This document shows, piece after piece, positions 1 through 12,180 of a DNA stretch of 64,000 nucleotides (its first letter is position 1; every line of letters begins with the position of its first letter). The notes under the pieces are model-generated. The model made no database searches and had not been told where the DNA came from. It saw only the letters and a program-made list of their open reading frames with translations. The stretch is from Pyrrhoderma lamaoense (lineage: Eukaryota > Basidiomycota > Agaricomycetes > Hymenochaetales > Hymenochaetaceae), in the NCBI GenBank assembly GCA_002794735.1, contig NBAZ01000007.1, forward strand, positions 992,001-1,056,000. Reading direction: 5' to 3'. Position numbers and translations under genes: made by a program.

Positions 1-1529
1 AAAAGTCGCAAACTCGTTAACCATGGGTTCAAACTAAATTATAGAATCATAACTGTACTCACCTGAAACCCACTGGGGACAGTCTTGAGGATCTTGATAG
101 GATAGCTCCCAGACGAGTCTTTTCGGTGACGCATTGATAGCCAAGAAGCAAGCGTCAAAATGATGATAACCAACCCATTGCGCAGGATTGACGCAAAGAA
201 GAAAGTCCGTGCTGCTCGCAAGTCATTTTCAGTTCAGCGTTTGAATGATAGGAAGATATTATGATTTCTATGAATCTCCGTACCTTTTCTAGGATATCTC
301 TTTGTTAATCTATCGAAGACGATACGGATGGCGTATAAGGCTACTAATCCAGGTAGACCGAAAGCGGCATTCAAATCCGTTCGAGGTAGTCCCTTCAAAG
401 TGTTTATGATAACCTTGTACGTAGCCGCCCGGGTACTTTGAAAAAGAAAATTTGTTTTAAGGTAAGTAACTTGCCGTACCAAATCAAATCAAATCAAAAA
501 CCAAAAAAAAAACGGGGATGTGGGTGCGAGTATCAAATAAATGGGGAAAAAAAAAATTAGCCTTACTCAAATCCTGTAATTCCCATGAGTCCAGGGACCT
601 GTCCAGAAACAATATTGATAGCAGAACCAGTCATGAACCCACTGACAGCAGGCGCCGGAATAAACTCAACAATCCACCCCAATCTAAGTAAGCCAATTCC
701 CAAGACGATAAAACCACAGATGAAGGAGACAGTGGTAGCTATTTCCGGTCCATCCCACACTCCCGGATGGGCTTCATCAACCGCTTTAATGATTTGAGAC
801 ACGGTGAGAGACATAACGGCAACAGGGCCTATTGAAACATCTTTTGACGTAGCGAAGAACTGTTATAAAAATCGGGATTATACGTAAGCATATCAATCTC
901 TCTCTCTCTCTTATATTTTATTTTTATATCCCCCCCCCCTACTCTCACTCTCACGCGGAGACAAAGGGAGGGGGGGGATCTTTGAACTTACACAGTAGAT
1001 GAAAACACCAACGAAAGCGGAGTACAAGCCATACTGAGGGTCCAACGTAGCAATTTGGGCATACGACATACTCTGAGGGACAAGTACGATCCCAACAGTG
1101 ATTCCGGCAATTAAATCACCACTAAGCCACCCAAGATCTAAGAAAAAACAGAAGGTATTAAGTATTAAGCTAACCGACTATCTCTTCCGCGCATATAAGA
1201 ACACCACAAAAAGAAAACGAAAAACTCACTGTATCTTCCAATCCATCCCAAGATGGGAAACAAACTCCGAAGGTAGTCTTTTGCCTATTTTCAGTTTCGA
1301 TTTTCGGGTAGGAAGAAAGAGAGGGATCCGAAGGAAGACGGGAATCAGGATGATTAGTATCAATTTAGACCCGTTTATCAGATCGAGGGGAGGGAGGGGG
1401 TGGTTGACTTACAGTCTCAACCGGATCCCTAGACACACTTCTTACCCATTCCAAAGTAGTCACGGTTGGAATCTTGGGATCAGGATACTCGATCGTCTTC
1501 TTAACAAACTCCTTAACCTTTTCTGCCAT
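1..1529 (-). CDS. SulP-family sulfate permease, N-terminal part (runs off left edge)
   Basis: High-affinity sulfate/anion transporter of the plasma membrane (SulP family, like fungal SUL1/SUL2), which takes up sulfate for cysteine and methionine synthesis. The start is the ATG at 1529; exon 1 (1529-1413) encodes a 39-residue cytosolic tail and ends at a GTAAGT donor. The following exons read FPILGWIGRY, then a segment with GDLIAGITVG, VPQSMSYAQIA and LDPQYGLYSAF, which are the hallmark first membrane helices of SulP proteins. Further helices continue at 814-563 (PGLMGITG region), 482-340 and 220-60. The C-terminal half and STAS domain lie outside the window. Introns hold a run of ten C (930-939) and one of eight G (970-977). 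The family call is firm; which anion it carries is not shown by sequence. Confidence 0.9.
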
Positions 1530-2265
1530 TGCGTGTAAAGAGAGAGAGAGAGCAAGACAAGACAAGTAGAAGTTACTAGAGCGAGGAGGGGGAGAGAAGA
1601 GAGATGGAAAAGTCTAAATAAAAGTGTCCCTCTAAAAACAGACTTCTAAAACTTCTTCTCGAATTAACCCTTTCCTTAAATAACCCAGCGCCAGGAAGGA
1701 AGGAGACAGAGAAGCGGTGTGGGGGCGAGAGAGAGGGCGAGAGAAGGGGATCACAAGCGTGGTGAGGTTATATGGTGAAAAGAAAGAACGGATGAACGCA
1801 ATCACAACGCTCCGAGCGCCGATATATAATTATAATTATCATCGAGTATTTTTTCAATTTTCACTGGGCTCGGAGTACACACACACACAACAGAATTACT
1901 GAGAAGTAAGTTGAGGTGTTACCAAACATCGCGTCATATTGTGTCACCATCGGGTAAGCAACAAAGCACGCAATCTCCTTCTCTCTCGATCGTCATCTCC
2001 CACTTCAATTAACGTTAGTTCAACACTCATGTAAGTATTCACGAGCTCTGTCGTATTTCAGGTACACATCCAGTTCCAGTTCCATGTGCTCATCTCACTC
2101 CGTCGCTGGTGGCTACGGGTGCCTTGAGATTGTGGCCATCGGTGGATCCGATGTAAACTAGAACAAATAGAATGATACTTTGTGGGTATATAAATAGTAG
2201 TTCCATTACATAATCAGTTTACAAGAATAGATAGCTCTAAAAGGCCGTGTTTGGGAAAGACTAGT
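1530..2265. other. Intergenic, upstream of sulfate permease
   Basis: No coding sequence is supported. It contains the 5' flank of the sulfate permease, with GA-rich tracts, a CA repeat near 1879 and alternating AT near 1822-1842, and the 3' flank of the NYN-domain gene. Plus-strand ORFs here are antisense shadows or low complexity. Confidence 0.6.
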
Positions 2266-4207
2266 TCACTCTTGTCCATGAAAATCTGGATGAAGTGTGA
2301 CCGACGTATTACGCCACTCATTCTCCAAAATCACTATTCCATCTTTTCTGGCCGCCCGCAGAAACCGCTTCAGCTTCATCTTCTGTCCTGCCCGAGCGTT
2401 TGTAAACTTCAAATCGCTAGTCCATATCTTCATAACGTCCTTTTTCTTCAATGTCATCTTCCCCCTCTCACGATACTCACGCATCGCATCAACAAATGTA
2501 GAGTACATCTTCCCGTGGGAAACAGTGCACTTAAGACTATCATTATCAATTCTTTTCCCTGTTCCCTGGGTCACCTTCAACTTTTTCATGAGTCCTATAG
2601 TCGTATCCACTGTACTATTCGAGCTATCCACCGTACCTATCACAACAGTTTTCATACTCAGGTATGTCCCAAGTATGCGAGCATATGGCCTACATACCTG
2701 GCTCTTCTACTGTCTGTATATTTCTAAGCACTACCCATCCACTGAATCCATTCCACATCACGTCTGAAAAGATGACAACATGAGCCTTCTCCGCAAGTTT
2801 CAGATATGCTCTAACGTCTGTCACCCCCTTTTCAAGGTATATGTTTGGATTGGCGGCTCGGAGGCGCGAGTCTAATATGCTGCATGGTACATTTGGCAGC
2901 CCACGTTCTCGTTCGTCTTTCATGATCATTATCAATGTATCAAACTCTCCCTCATGTTTCACTCTCTTGCTGGAGCTTTCCGCACTTGATGAAGAGGATG
3001 ACGCTGTATTTCCTTCTTGTATAGCGCGTTTTGTAGTCTTACTTGCTAAAACACTTGAAAAAAATGCGGATGCCGATATCTCTTCAATTGAATCTGTACT
3101 TTCTGACCTCCGTAGGGTTTTCGAAGGCGCAGGTTCCACGTCCATAGGGGACGTATTGTTTTCACTTGAGGGTTTGGTAGGTTCATCTTGTTTTATGTCC
3201 GGAATCTGACGTTGTCTTGGAAAAAGCGCAAAGAATGGATTATCATTAGGCAGCTCCGGCGGCTTCAATGGAAGTCCCGGATTATTAGACGTATCCACAA
3301 GTGCCAGACGATTATTAGCTGGTTTTGCTTGATCACCGACTTTCTGATCGTTAGTTGCATATGATAATATGCTCTTTAGGGCAGGTTGTGGTGCGGGCAA
3401 GGTTGTTTCCGGACGATAATTACGATCCGTTATACGCTGTGGTTGTTCACGAAATGAGATAGGCTTCCATCTCGCAGTACTATTGCGTGAAGCCTGCTCA
3501 TTATAATAATTATTCCCGGGATCGTATCTGATACTCAGACCCTTTACTGGAAGCGTAAAAGTGAAGTTCTCCCCATTGCAGACTTCTCTCCAAGAAAGAA
3601 ACCCGGTAGCTATTCTTCTATATCCATTGAATGCGGCATGCCAGGGAGGATGAATAACATATACGTTGTGTCCCTTCATTTGAAGGGCAGACAGTGCATA
3701 GGAGAAATCTCGATCACCTGTGATTAAAATGATGGATACAGGCTCTTTACTCTCAAGACCAAAAACCAAAAAGTCGACTAGATAGAGCTGAGGAAGTTTG
3801 CTTTCATCTAAAGAATATACACTCACCTAGAAGCACCCGATCAGCTACTTCCTTTCTATTCATATGAGGACAATGAATTAATGATACTCCCGAGGCTTGA
3901 AGTTCTGATTGAAGTCTACTTGATGATTGCGCTTCAAGTTGAATATCAAGATATCCCTTAAACACGGCTATCTCGTCCCGAGTCTCTCTGCCGCTCTTCT
4001 AATGTTACCTGCAATCGTAAATCCTGAACTACTCTCTAACAAGGGGTGCTCATCAATTAGGCGCCCAGATAATCTACGATACAATTGAGATTTCTTACCA
4101 GGTATTCTACAATTTTCTAAAAGAGAAGAGTAGAGATAATTAGAAAACATGAGGATAAGCTGTAGAAATTACTGACCATAATCCCAGAATATGCCTATCC
4201 GCCTCAT
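2266..4207 (-). CDS. NYN-domain protein with C-terminal winged-helix-like modules (MARF1/limkain-like)
   Basis: Predicted endoribonuclease-type protein. The start is the ATG at 4207 (MRRIGIFWDYG), whose last Asp is the typical first acidic residue of a NYN/PIN fold. After short introns the frame continues to RKEVADRVLL, then VDFLVFGLE, then LITGDRDFSYALSAL, giving the D..L.VD and SGDRDF acidic motifs of NYN domains; the splice from about 3810 to 3782 restores the family pattern. A Ser/Pro-rich linker of about 200 residues follows, then a compact region (around 2960-2700) with the LPNVPCSILDSRL and VRAYLKLAEKAHVV pattern of a LOTUS/OST-HTH-like winged helix. A last exon (2655-2266) carries a second similar basic module. 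The RNA-cleaving role is inferred from the NYN family; the winged-helix call is weaker. Confidence 0.75.
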
Positions 4208-4726
4208 TTCTAAAACAAAGTGACGCGACAGTGACGCTTTAATCGTGATATACTCAAAGACAAAAGAAGGGATATGTGATATAGATATATGTATAGTATA
4301 GAGTTATTCAAAGAATTAATAAAGATGGATCAGAATAGTTATAGAGAAGTAGCCCGATATGTGAAGATGAGTGGCAGAAATATAGAAACATCTTCAGTCG
4401 ATGGTTGTCCTTGAATATGCTCCCGTAACACGTGCGGCACTGGTTCTTCTCTAAATCAGGTAATCTTTATTAACCAGCCTTTGTTAACTCTATCAATCTA
4501 ACAATTAGGAAGCTGTCATAGAAACCAAGTAAGCATAAGAACAAGGCTGGAGTTATTACAAAAAAATATCCATTCATGCAGACTAATAGCTTTATAAAAA
4601 TTGCTTATGATTTTACTGGCACACAAGATTACATTAAAGCAATCTGACTAATACTAATGACGGCGCACACAAGCACGAGCAAGGAAGATTTTCTGATCGG
4701 TTTTTGATCTTCACCTGCGACTAAAC
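4208..4726. promoter_or_regulatory. Shared divergent promoter region, NYN gene / MAP1
   Basis: 519 bp between two divergent starts (4207 on minus, 4727 on plus). No ORF of substance. A/T-rich with several TATA-like stretches (for example around 4275-4300), none at a clear distance from either start. No operator recognised. Confidence 0.4.
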
Positions 4727-6802
4727 ATGAGTTCAACAGGCTCAGCTGGTGTGACTTGCCAGAGCACTAGCTGTATCAACAATAAACCGATCTCAAGCTT
4801 GGAATGTCCCAAGTGTAAAAGGTATGTAGTTACGAGGTATAATATATATCTTAATGAGCTTACTAATCCTTGATCAATTTTTAGTCTCGGAATCAAAGGC
4901 TCATATTTCTGTACTCAACAATGCTTCAAAGCCGGATGTGGGTAGTTCTATGCTTCTTATAATTGACGATCTGACATTTCTGAATACCAGGGGTGAGTAT
5001 ACCAACGTAAAATATCACACAAATCCAGCTCGTAATTGTAACGATTGGGAATGAGACAGGATTCACACAAACTAATTCACAAGCTTGTGAATTTATCCAT
5101 TTCCAAGAATGGCGAGTGAACATGCATTTGTCGAGAGAAGATCACATTGGGCTTATCTTTCCAAACATTCAGAGGAAAATCCGTTTGGTAATTTCAGGTT
5201 TACTGGTTCGCTTCGACCCGCATATCCTCTATCACCTAGACGCTCCGTACCAAGCCATATTCCTAGACCAGACTATGCAGATGATGGTAAGATAAAGAAA
5301 CTAAAACTTCTTCGGAGTTTATGAGTTCAAGAAAGTACACATTTTCCTAAATCTCTTTATCTTTTGGTGTGCAGAGCAAGGATTTCCAGCGTCAGAGTCT
5401 CGGCGTTATCATATCATCCGTCAGTTAGGGCCTGAAGAACAAGAAAGGTTGCGAAAGGCTTGCAAGGTAAAGGTTCTTCCTATCAGATACAAGACCTGAG
5501 CCCCCCTCCATCCAATTGACATCACAAAAAAGCTTGCCAGAGAAGTTCTAGACACTGCAGCAGCAGCTATTAAACCCGGTATTACAACCGACGAGATAGA
5601 TGAGATCGTCCACAATGCTACAATCGAGAGAAACGCCTATCCTTCAACGTTGAATTACCGATGCTTCCCCAAATCAGTGTGCACGTCCGTACATTAACTA
5701 CATCATGCCGCTATTTTAGCCTATCACTGACGTCTTTGTTTTGGTCTAGATCAATAAACGAAGTTGTATGCCATGGCATTCCAGACCGTCGACCACTCGT
5801 TGATGGCGACATTATAAATATTGGTACCGTTTCTGACTTATCATCGTTGAAGGGGGTACAAAAATTCTGACATTTTCATCTTCACCTTAGACGTCAGTCT
5901 ATACTATGACGGTATTTTTGGACTCTCTTGACCCTTATCCGGCAGCAATATTAAACAGTCACTGAAATTTAGGGTATCATGGAGACGTAAATGCAACATA
6001 TCCAGTTGGCACTATCGACGAGGACTCGAAGATGCTCTTGCGAACGACACGAGAATGTCTGGACGAGGCTATCAAAATATGCAAGCCAGGCGCCCTACTC
6101 CGGGATATCGGGAAAGTAATGTGAGTAGTATCTTGTTCACTTTGTTCCCCTATCAAGAGAATCTGTTCTAAAAAACTTGTACTCGAATCCAACAGAGAGC
6201 CCATCGCTAAGCGTAATGGATGCTCAGTTATCCGCCAATACACCGGCATGGTATCAATGAACTCTTCCACTGCGATCCAAACATCCCCATTACGCCAAGA
6301 ACAAAGCCGTTGGGACAATGAAACCAGGAATGGTGAAGTACCACTTTATTTATGAAATCTCGGCAATTTGCTGACAGTTTTCTGGAAGACGTTTACGATA
6401 GAACCTGTAAGATCCGTTCAATCCTTACTTTCTATTTCTTCTCGTCTGCTATCAAAACTTCTCTTTCAGCTGGGGCATTAAGCTTTCTTTTCTTTCCTTT
6501 TTTTGATTGGAAAAAGTGAAAAAAGTGTGACTGAATCTTAATTTCTCATTCTTTTTTATCTTGATATCGTTCAGATGATCAACTTGGGAACGGTGGATGG
6601 AGTCTTATGGCCCGATGACTGGACGTACACCACGGCAGACGGGAAGAGGAGTGCACAATATGAGGAAACATTACTGTGGGTACCTCCTCCCTTGGCTCAG
6701 GAAAGACTGAATTGACGATCACTGATGACGCGTCCGATGACTCACAGGATAACAGAAACAGGCGTAGAAGTCCTGACCGCTGGTGCGAAGCAGGTTCTCT
6801 AA
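4727..6802 (+). CDS. MAP1: Methionine aminopeptidase type 1 (two apparent one-base losses)
   Basis: Removes the initiator methionine from nascent chains at the ribosome exit. The N-terminus ([11 protein letters not shown]...) has the paired Cys zinc-finger segment of eukaryotic MAP1 (CPKC in exon 1, YFCTQQCF in exon 2). The linker has [15 protein letters not shown] and HIPRPDYA, near-diagnostic for MAP1. The pita-bread domain shows [22 protein letters not shown], the metal ligands in YYDG and YHGD, ATYPVG, the IEP glutamate and YEETLL. About nine exons; stop at 6802 after GAKQVL. The segment that should read [11 protein letters not shown] changes frame at 6244-6248, and again at the CCCC run 6285-6288 before [14 protein letters not shown]. 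Each is a loss of one base with no room for an intron. Assembly error is the simplest reading. Intron 2 holds a 20-bp palindrome. Confidence 0.93.
5074..5093. repeat. Perfect 20-bp palindrome in MAP1 intron
   Basis: Two 10-base halves AATTCACAAG and CTTGTGAATT with no spacer, lying inside an intron of the methionine aminopeptidase gene shortly before the exon that starts near 5109. It could form a cruciform or RNA hairpin, or be a symmetric protein site; chance occurrence is possible. Confidence 0.6.
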
Positions 6803-7581
6803 CGGGTTCTCATCTGCCTCGTGCGATTCGGAATTCTCTTACGGCGGAAGAAGTTCAGATTAGAGACTCAGAATGTAAATTTTCGTCGTCCTATCGTTCC
6901 CTTCTCCATGGGTGTGCCTGTCTTTATTTTTTTTTGTTGTTGTGTTTTACACCTTGTTATCATCGTTGTTGTGTTTCTTGTGTTTCTATACAAAATCGCC
7001 TGTTTACCTATTTTTTTTTTTCATATATTCACAAAAAGAAAGAATAATGAACAGAGCTTAAAATCGTAATCCCAAAAGTGCCGGATGATATGTAGATGAT
7101 GTATATGATGTTTCGCTTTAGGCATGTAACACATTTGTATATTAACCACGGGATGGTATCCGCAATCCGCATAGAGCGCAGGCCGCTTCGTAGATGGTTA
7201 TCGCGGAGCTTCGGAAACCTAATACCCTATCTCTCAAATGCTATACTCGTTTCATTATTTTTTTTTTCAAGAAAAAAAAAATTAGGGAGAACCCCTAGAG
7301 ACCCGCTACTGACGGATTAGGGATTGATCAGGATTTTAAAAAGACTTGGGATCATGATATGAGATGGGCTACTTAACAATGAGCAAGTGAAATGCATAAT
7401 AAACTAAACTAAAAAACCGACACGAACTCTCTAAAACAGAAACGGTCTACCCCTCCTCTCTCCCCTTCCCAAATTCCTATAAATTCAACCTAGCTCTCCA
7501 GGCTAACCCTTATCGCATAAACCTTCTCAACCGAGTATCCCCTCTTCACCTCCTCTCCATCTTACTAGACACAAACGGACA
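6803..7581. other. Intergenic, MAP1 3' flank and promoter of small orphan gene
   Basis: No gene supported. Has T-rich tracts near 6930-7030, A and T runs near 7255-7280, and a C/T-rich tract at 7440-7560 of the kind often found just upstream of fungal starts. Confidence 0.6.
7478..7484 (+). promoter_or_regulatory. TATA-like element
   Basis: TATAAAT about 98 nt before the ATG at 7582, embedded in a pyrimidine-rich stretch. Position and strand fit a core promoter for the small orphan gene. Confidence 0.4.
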
Positions 7582-8471
7582 ATGTCTGACCCATACCTTG
7601 TCGTCGAAGAATGCGGTACTCTACGAGGAGAAACCGTCTACATCATAAACAAACACATCCCGTGAGTGTGTTAATCTCAAAAAAAAAACAAGGGATCAGA
7701 TTCTTCGTGGGGACTATTGAATTGCTGACGCAAGTGCAATCCCATTCTCTCTTTCTTTCTTCTCTCAAGGGCCAAGGGAAGCTATCCAGCAAGAACCGTG
7801 CGTGTGACCCATTTCTCTCTTATTATAAACCCCCCGCCCCGAGGGTCTCCGCAATAAGAAAGAAAGAACACTGGACGATCCTAAGCTCTTTTTCTTCATT
7901 TCACTAGGTCTCCATTCGTTGCATGGACCTAGGTAAAGAGGCCCTCGGAAACTACAAAGCTGAGGAAGGTGGTTGTTCTACAAACCAGGTACGTCAAATA
8001 AAACAACCTACCCACCCCCTCCAAGCCATGCGTCATCTTGGCGCAAACACATCTATACTCCAAACAAAAAATAAAGAGAGAGAGATAAAGAGAAAAAAAA
8101 ATTCTGACAAATGACCCAATCACAGTTCGTCGACGCCATAAGCGATCTTCGGTAAGCAATCATTTTATAACTAAGCAAATCAGAAGGAAATGATATTAAT
8201 AAAGAAAGGAACTCCTTTTTTTTACTTACCCATTCTTTTTCTTAAAAACATGATTAACATCATAGATGTGCGAAATGCAGTATGGAATTTTCGAAATACC
8301 TCATGCGGTGCGTATCTTTTTCCTTCGAAAAAAACACGATTCTTGGAACCTTTTATCCCCTTCGTTCAAAGGGGTAAGATGTCATAGTTTTAGTAACTGA
8401 CTTTGATACTTTTTCTCTCTCTCTCTGATAATAGACAAGAGCCGTACATTCAAATTAAAGGACTTCCGTAA
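7582..8471 (+). CDS. Conserved-looking 99-residue orphan protein, six short exons
   Basis: Not recognised. Joined exons start MSDPYLVVEECGTLRGETVY (7582-7661), continue KGSYPARTVR (7770-7803), then VSIRCMDLGKEALGNYK, then FVDAISDLR, then CAKCSMEFSKYLMR, and end QEPYIQIKGLP with TAA at 8471. All joins keep frame with GT-AG introns, though the GTGACC donor at 7804 is weak. The protein is soluble, mixed charge, with four Cys including a CAKC pair that could bind metal or a partner. Five introns in about 300 coding bases make it invisible to simple ORF calling. A TATA-like element and a C/T tract precede it. The function is unknown; the regular codon structure argues that it is real. Confidence 0.65.
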
Positions 8472-8771
8472 AGCAGGCCCCCCCCTTCTCCCCTTAGTAC
8501 GTTTGCCCCTGGCGCGATCAGATACCCTCTAGAATTATATTGCCGGAGTTTGAACCTTGTAAATACACCGAGACATTTTTTCCCCTTCTTGTACTCCCCC
8601 TACCATTGCTATCTTTCCAATGTATCCATGCCCAATGCTCTGCAGACTTTTTTTTGTCTTTTTCCAATCATCATCAGATGTAATGCTATTAGATGAACAG
8701 TACACATTATACAAGAAAAACAGTTCCTTGTCCGGAAGTACAAAGTATAGAAAAGAGAAGAGTCCGATATT
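8472..8771. other. Convergent 3' intergenic region
   Basis: 300 bp between the stops of the small orphan gene (+) and the acyltransferase (-). T-rich and C-rich runs; nothing coding seen. Confidence 0.6.
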
Positions 8772-11612
8772 TTAACTTTGCTTCTTTTTCTCATTCTCCT
8801 GATTTAAAACGTCCGTTGCATGCTCAAATGTGTCGTCACGGTCGATTTCTCCTATCCTTACAACCGGCACACCGTCATTCAAGGTCCCTTTACGAGAACG
8901 ATGTTGATCTCCGGTAGTATCTGAGTTCGACGGAGAAAATGCCGCACTGCTTCGAGTATTGACACCAGTCGCAACAGCTGGCCCAGTTTTCAACTGCTGT
9001 AAGTCAGCGTATGAACTTCGCATACTCCTGGATCGAGCTCTCGAGGGCGATCCATCGCCATCAACTGGTAAGTATCCCAAGATGGATTCGTAATCACCAC
9101 GACCCTCTTCTTCATCAGAGGAATCGGGACTAGGAGGTCTACTTGGATCGATACTCTCCGAACCTGCCCAAGCACTCGTACCACGCGAGGCGCTACGGCT
9201 CCACCCAAAGAGTCTCTCATCAATCCAAGTCTAAGAGAAAAGAGTCACGTTACTGTCTATTCTATCAGATTAATTATGAGATTTACCATGGGATGAACAA
9301 GAAGATTGCCTTGAGCATCGACAGCACCGATACCGCTCTTCCTTCTCCACAATCCCGGTGTACCGGAAGACGGCGGGACAGATGACGCAGGGACCAAGAT
9401 ACGACCCTATGTTTAAAAGTATTAGTGAGTAGTCTGTGTGGGAATGTTGAATTATAGAGTTCGTACATGATCAAAATCGTCCCAGAGTTTAGGAGCGAAT
9501 TCATTGATTACCTCCGATAGTTCGTTAGCCAGTGATTCTCTCATCTTCTTTACTTTTTCTAAATGCCGCTTTTGTCCAGGGAATAGCGTAACTATCAGTG
9601 GCCGTAAAGACCTTTTGAAAGAAAGCCTTAGCATACGATGAATCCTCCACTAAACTACTCATACTTACTTCAAAATGTCCATGCCCGCCTCGCCGAACTT
9701 CAGCGCCGCAAAGCTCATGATTGGAAGAAGAATAATAGTCAGGAAAGGAGTGGCGATCCTCCAATTAAGTGGAGCATTCGACTTGATTGCAATGATAGTG
9801 GCCAAAATGGCATAAATCGCGTAGAGAATAGGGACGACTCCAAGAGATATAAGAATTTTCCAAGTAGCAAGTACGTCTTTACCAGCGATCTTCACAGTCG
9901 ATGCCTCCAAAGCCTCTAAAAGGGTTCATTTGAAACCAGTAAGTATAGGGGATTTGACCATCACCGAAATCGCGTACCTTTTGCCTTTTTCTTCGATAGT
10001 ACAGATGCAAGGATGAAGATCGGTCCGTTCAAAATCACACCTGGCAGTGCAAGAACAGACCAAAATATGAGGAGACCCAACCGGTAAGCCAGAAGCCCAA
10101 ATGTTTTCCAACTTGCTGGCTTTGCCCTGGGAACCTGGTGATCTCTAAGCCCAAGATCTCGTATAGCTCGATTATATTTCAAGACGTTTTCTTTGAGTTT
10201 TTGGACTTTGGGTTCGTCTTTGAAATGTTCGTATGCAATCATAAATCGTTTGTTTAGCTCTACAACTTGGCCAAGAGTTAAGTGTTGTCCAGGGGTCTCA
10301 TAAAGCCTACGAGCTGCTTGAATTAGCTGATACGAACAACATTATCAATACTTATATAATGGCATAACCAAGAGGTCGACAACCTACCATAAGAGTTTCA
10401 TAATCTGGGGCTCTTAGTGTAACTGTCTTTAAGCCCTCATAGATCAAATCAAGTAGCTTCGCGCAAGATTCTCTCTTCTTAGTTCCACCTTCCTTGAATA
10501 ATTTGATGAGTTCTGGAGGTACGTCCATAGCAGTGCCAAATTCCACTACAGCTCTTGAACGGAAACGGTGAGGGTGGAAGTAAGAGAGTCCCACTGGAAC
10601 AATCTTGACTTTCACCGAAGGGTCATTAGCCATTGCACCAAGAGCCATAATTGCTACACCAGCTTTTAATGGTAAAAGATCCGTTCTGTCGTGACTACCA
10701 CCTTATTTTTCATGTCAGACAAATATATCAATCGAAGAAAGAGTATTGACTGATTATTTCTTACCTTCCGGGAAAATGCCGATACATCCACCTTCCTTCA
10801 GTCTCTTGTAAACGAACTGATACATTTCTTGTTGATCAATGAACGGTAACCTCTTATATTCCAATCCTTCCTTTCCGCTCTCTTTCAATTCTGCAAGCTT
10901 TTCTCTAATCCGACACGTTCCTTTCCCACCTTCACCCCCAAATTCCTTCTTAATTCTGAGTTCAGTATCCGAAATAACCTCTACCACCTCAGCAATGGGA
11001 GCCCCGAGGTATTTTGGAAGCATAATCTGCCATTTTGGTTTTAACTCTTCCGTGAATTTAGTTCCGTAACCTATGACCAAGCATGGATCATCTTCAGAAA
11101 GCGTGACAACACCAGAACCTGGCTTTGCGTCATCTATAGCTCTTGCCACAGGAACTACATTTATAAAGAAATTAAGAGGAAGGCAAAACGATTATCAACA
11201 TCATTGATAAACTCTGGAAACTAGACGGGTACCCACTACTCCACATTAGACTAGAGAAGAACCCCACAACTTTCCTTTTCATACTTTTGGCTGCAATAAG
11301 AAATTGTACTCTTCTGCGTGTTTCTCTGTTAACCTCGGAAGCGAGAAGTAAAGGATCCAAAAACTAGTAGAGATTGAGATTGAATTGATGAAAAGCACTA
11401 CTACAGGTATAACCTCTGTAGACTGATTAAATGCCACTCACTTGATTATGATGAGGGGCCCCCACAAAAATGACTGGCCCATCACGAGGAATATTGTAAG
11501 CACCTCTAGGGCGTATCTCTCTGAAGAAAATGCTTGTTACAACACGCCAGAACTGTAGATGGAGGTCATAGACAAAGTCTGGAGTTTTTCTGGGCATCGT
11601 AACGGTGGACAT
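8772..11612 (-). CDS. Glycerol-3-phosphate (or dihydroxyacetone-phosphate) acyltransferase, Sct1/Gpt2 type
   Basis: Catalyses the first acylation in phospholipid and triacylglycerol synthesis at the ER. The start is the ATG at 11612 (MSTVTMPRKTPDF; an in-frame Met five codons on is the alternative). Motif I HHNQFLD (H-x4-D) is split by an intron at 11453/11365. The block GIFPEG then GSHDRTDLLPLK (around 10760-10660) is motif III of the PlsC-type fold, and KIVPVGLSYFHPHRF is motif IV. The insert with LGAPIAEVVEV (11149-10754) is typical of the fungal Sct1/Gpt2 branch. Hydrophobic helices lie at about 10100-9700. The Ser-rich tail (9220-8772) matches the phosphorylated tail of the yeast enzymes. 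The run GGGGGCCCC at 11457-11465 is read in the correct frame, so not every C/G run here is faulty. Confidence 0.92.
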
Positions 11613-12180
11613 GATGTTACAACAAAGTTATAAAGAATAAAAAATGAATTTGTTTTGACACAGAACAGAGCCACAAGGTTTTTCTTTTTCTTTTGATACA
11701 AGTTTCAGTTGAAAAAAGGTTCCTTTCTTTTCCCTTTTATGTTTCTTGGTGAAAAGGGAGTACTAAAGAGACATTACTTTATGGAAAGTGCTAGCACACG
11801 AGGGAATTCAAGTGTAGGATCCGGTTATTCCTTGCACCACGCTCAGTCCGAGGCCGTGCATGGACGTAATACCACGTGACAAAGAACGAAGGGGAAATGC
11901 GCGACTGTTTCGTTGGGGATCGGGATTCTCATTTAATTTACTTCTGACTCCTCGCTTGTTACCGTCTACTCGGTTGAGTCCTTTTAATGTCATCAATATC
12001 AATATTGATTTCAAAATTCTAGGTCAATCAAAAACTCGAAAAAATGAGAATTATTTGACTGTATTGGTACCTATACAAGGTATCTAGTGAGACAAAGATG
12101 CAAAGAAAAATGATAATAGAATGTCGAAAAATGTATACAAAAGAATGAATGAGTTGGGTCAAAAGTAAAAATGCCATTAA
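11613..12180. other. Intergenic, acyltransferase 5' flank / TOG protein 3' flank
   Basis: 568 bp between two tandem minus-strand genes. T-rich runs around 11680-11740 and an otherwise unremarkable A/T-rich composition. No ORF with coding character. Confidence 0.6.

Noticed and set aside
1098..1538. Plus-strand ORF over the sulfate permease 5' exons
   Set aside because: Antisense to exons with clear SulP motifs; basic, low-complexity translation.
2251..2767. Two overlapping plus-strand ORFs
   Set aside because: Antisense to the last exons of the NYN gene; no motif.
4727..6802. MAP1 as a pseudogene
   Set aside because: All other motifs and splice sites are intact, and the same type of single-base loss affects several unrelated genes.
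6676..7047. Plus ORF at the MAP1 3' end
   Set aside because: The exon ending in GAKQVL at 6802 is in another frame and matches the family; this ORF is a read-through shadow.
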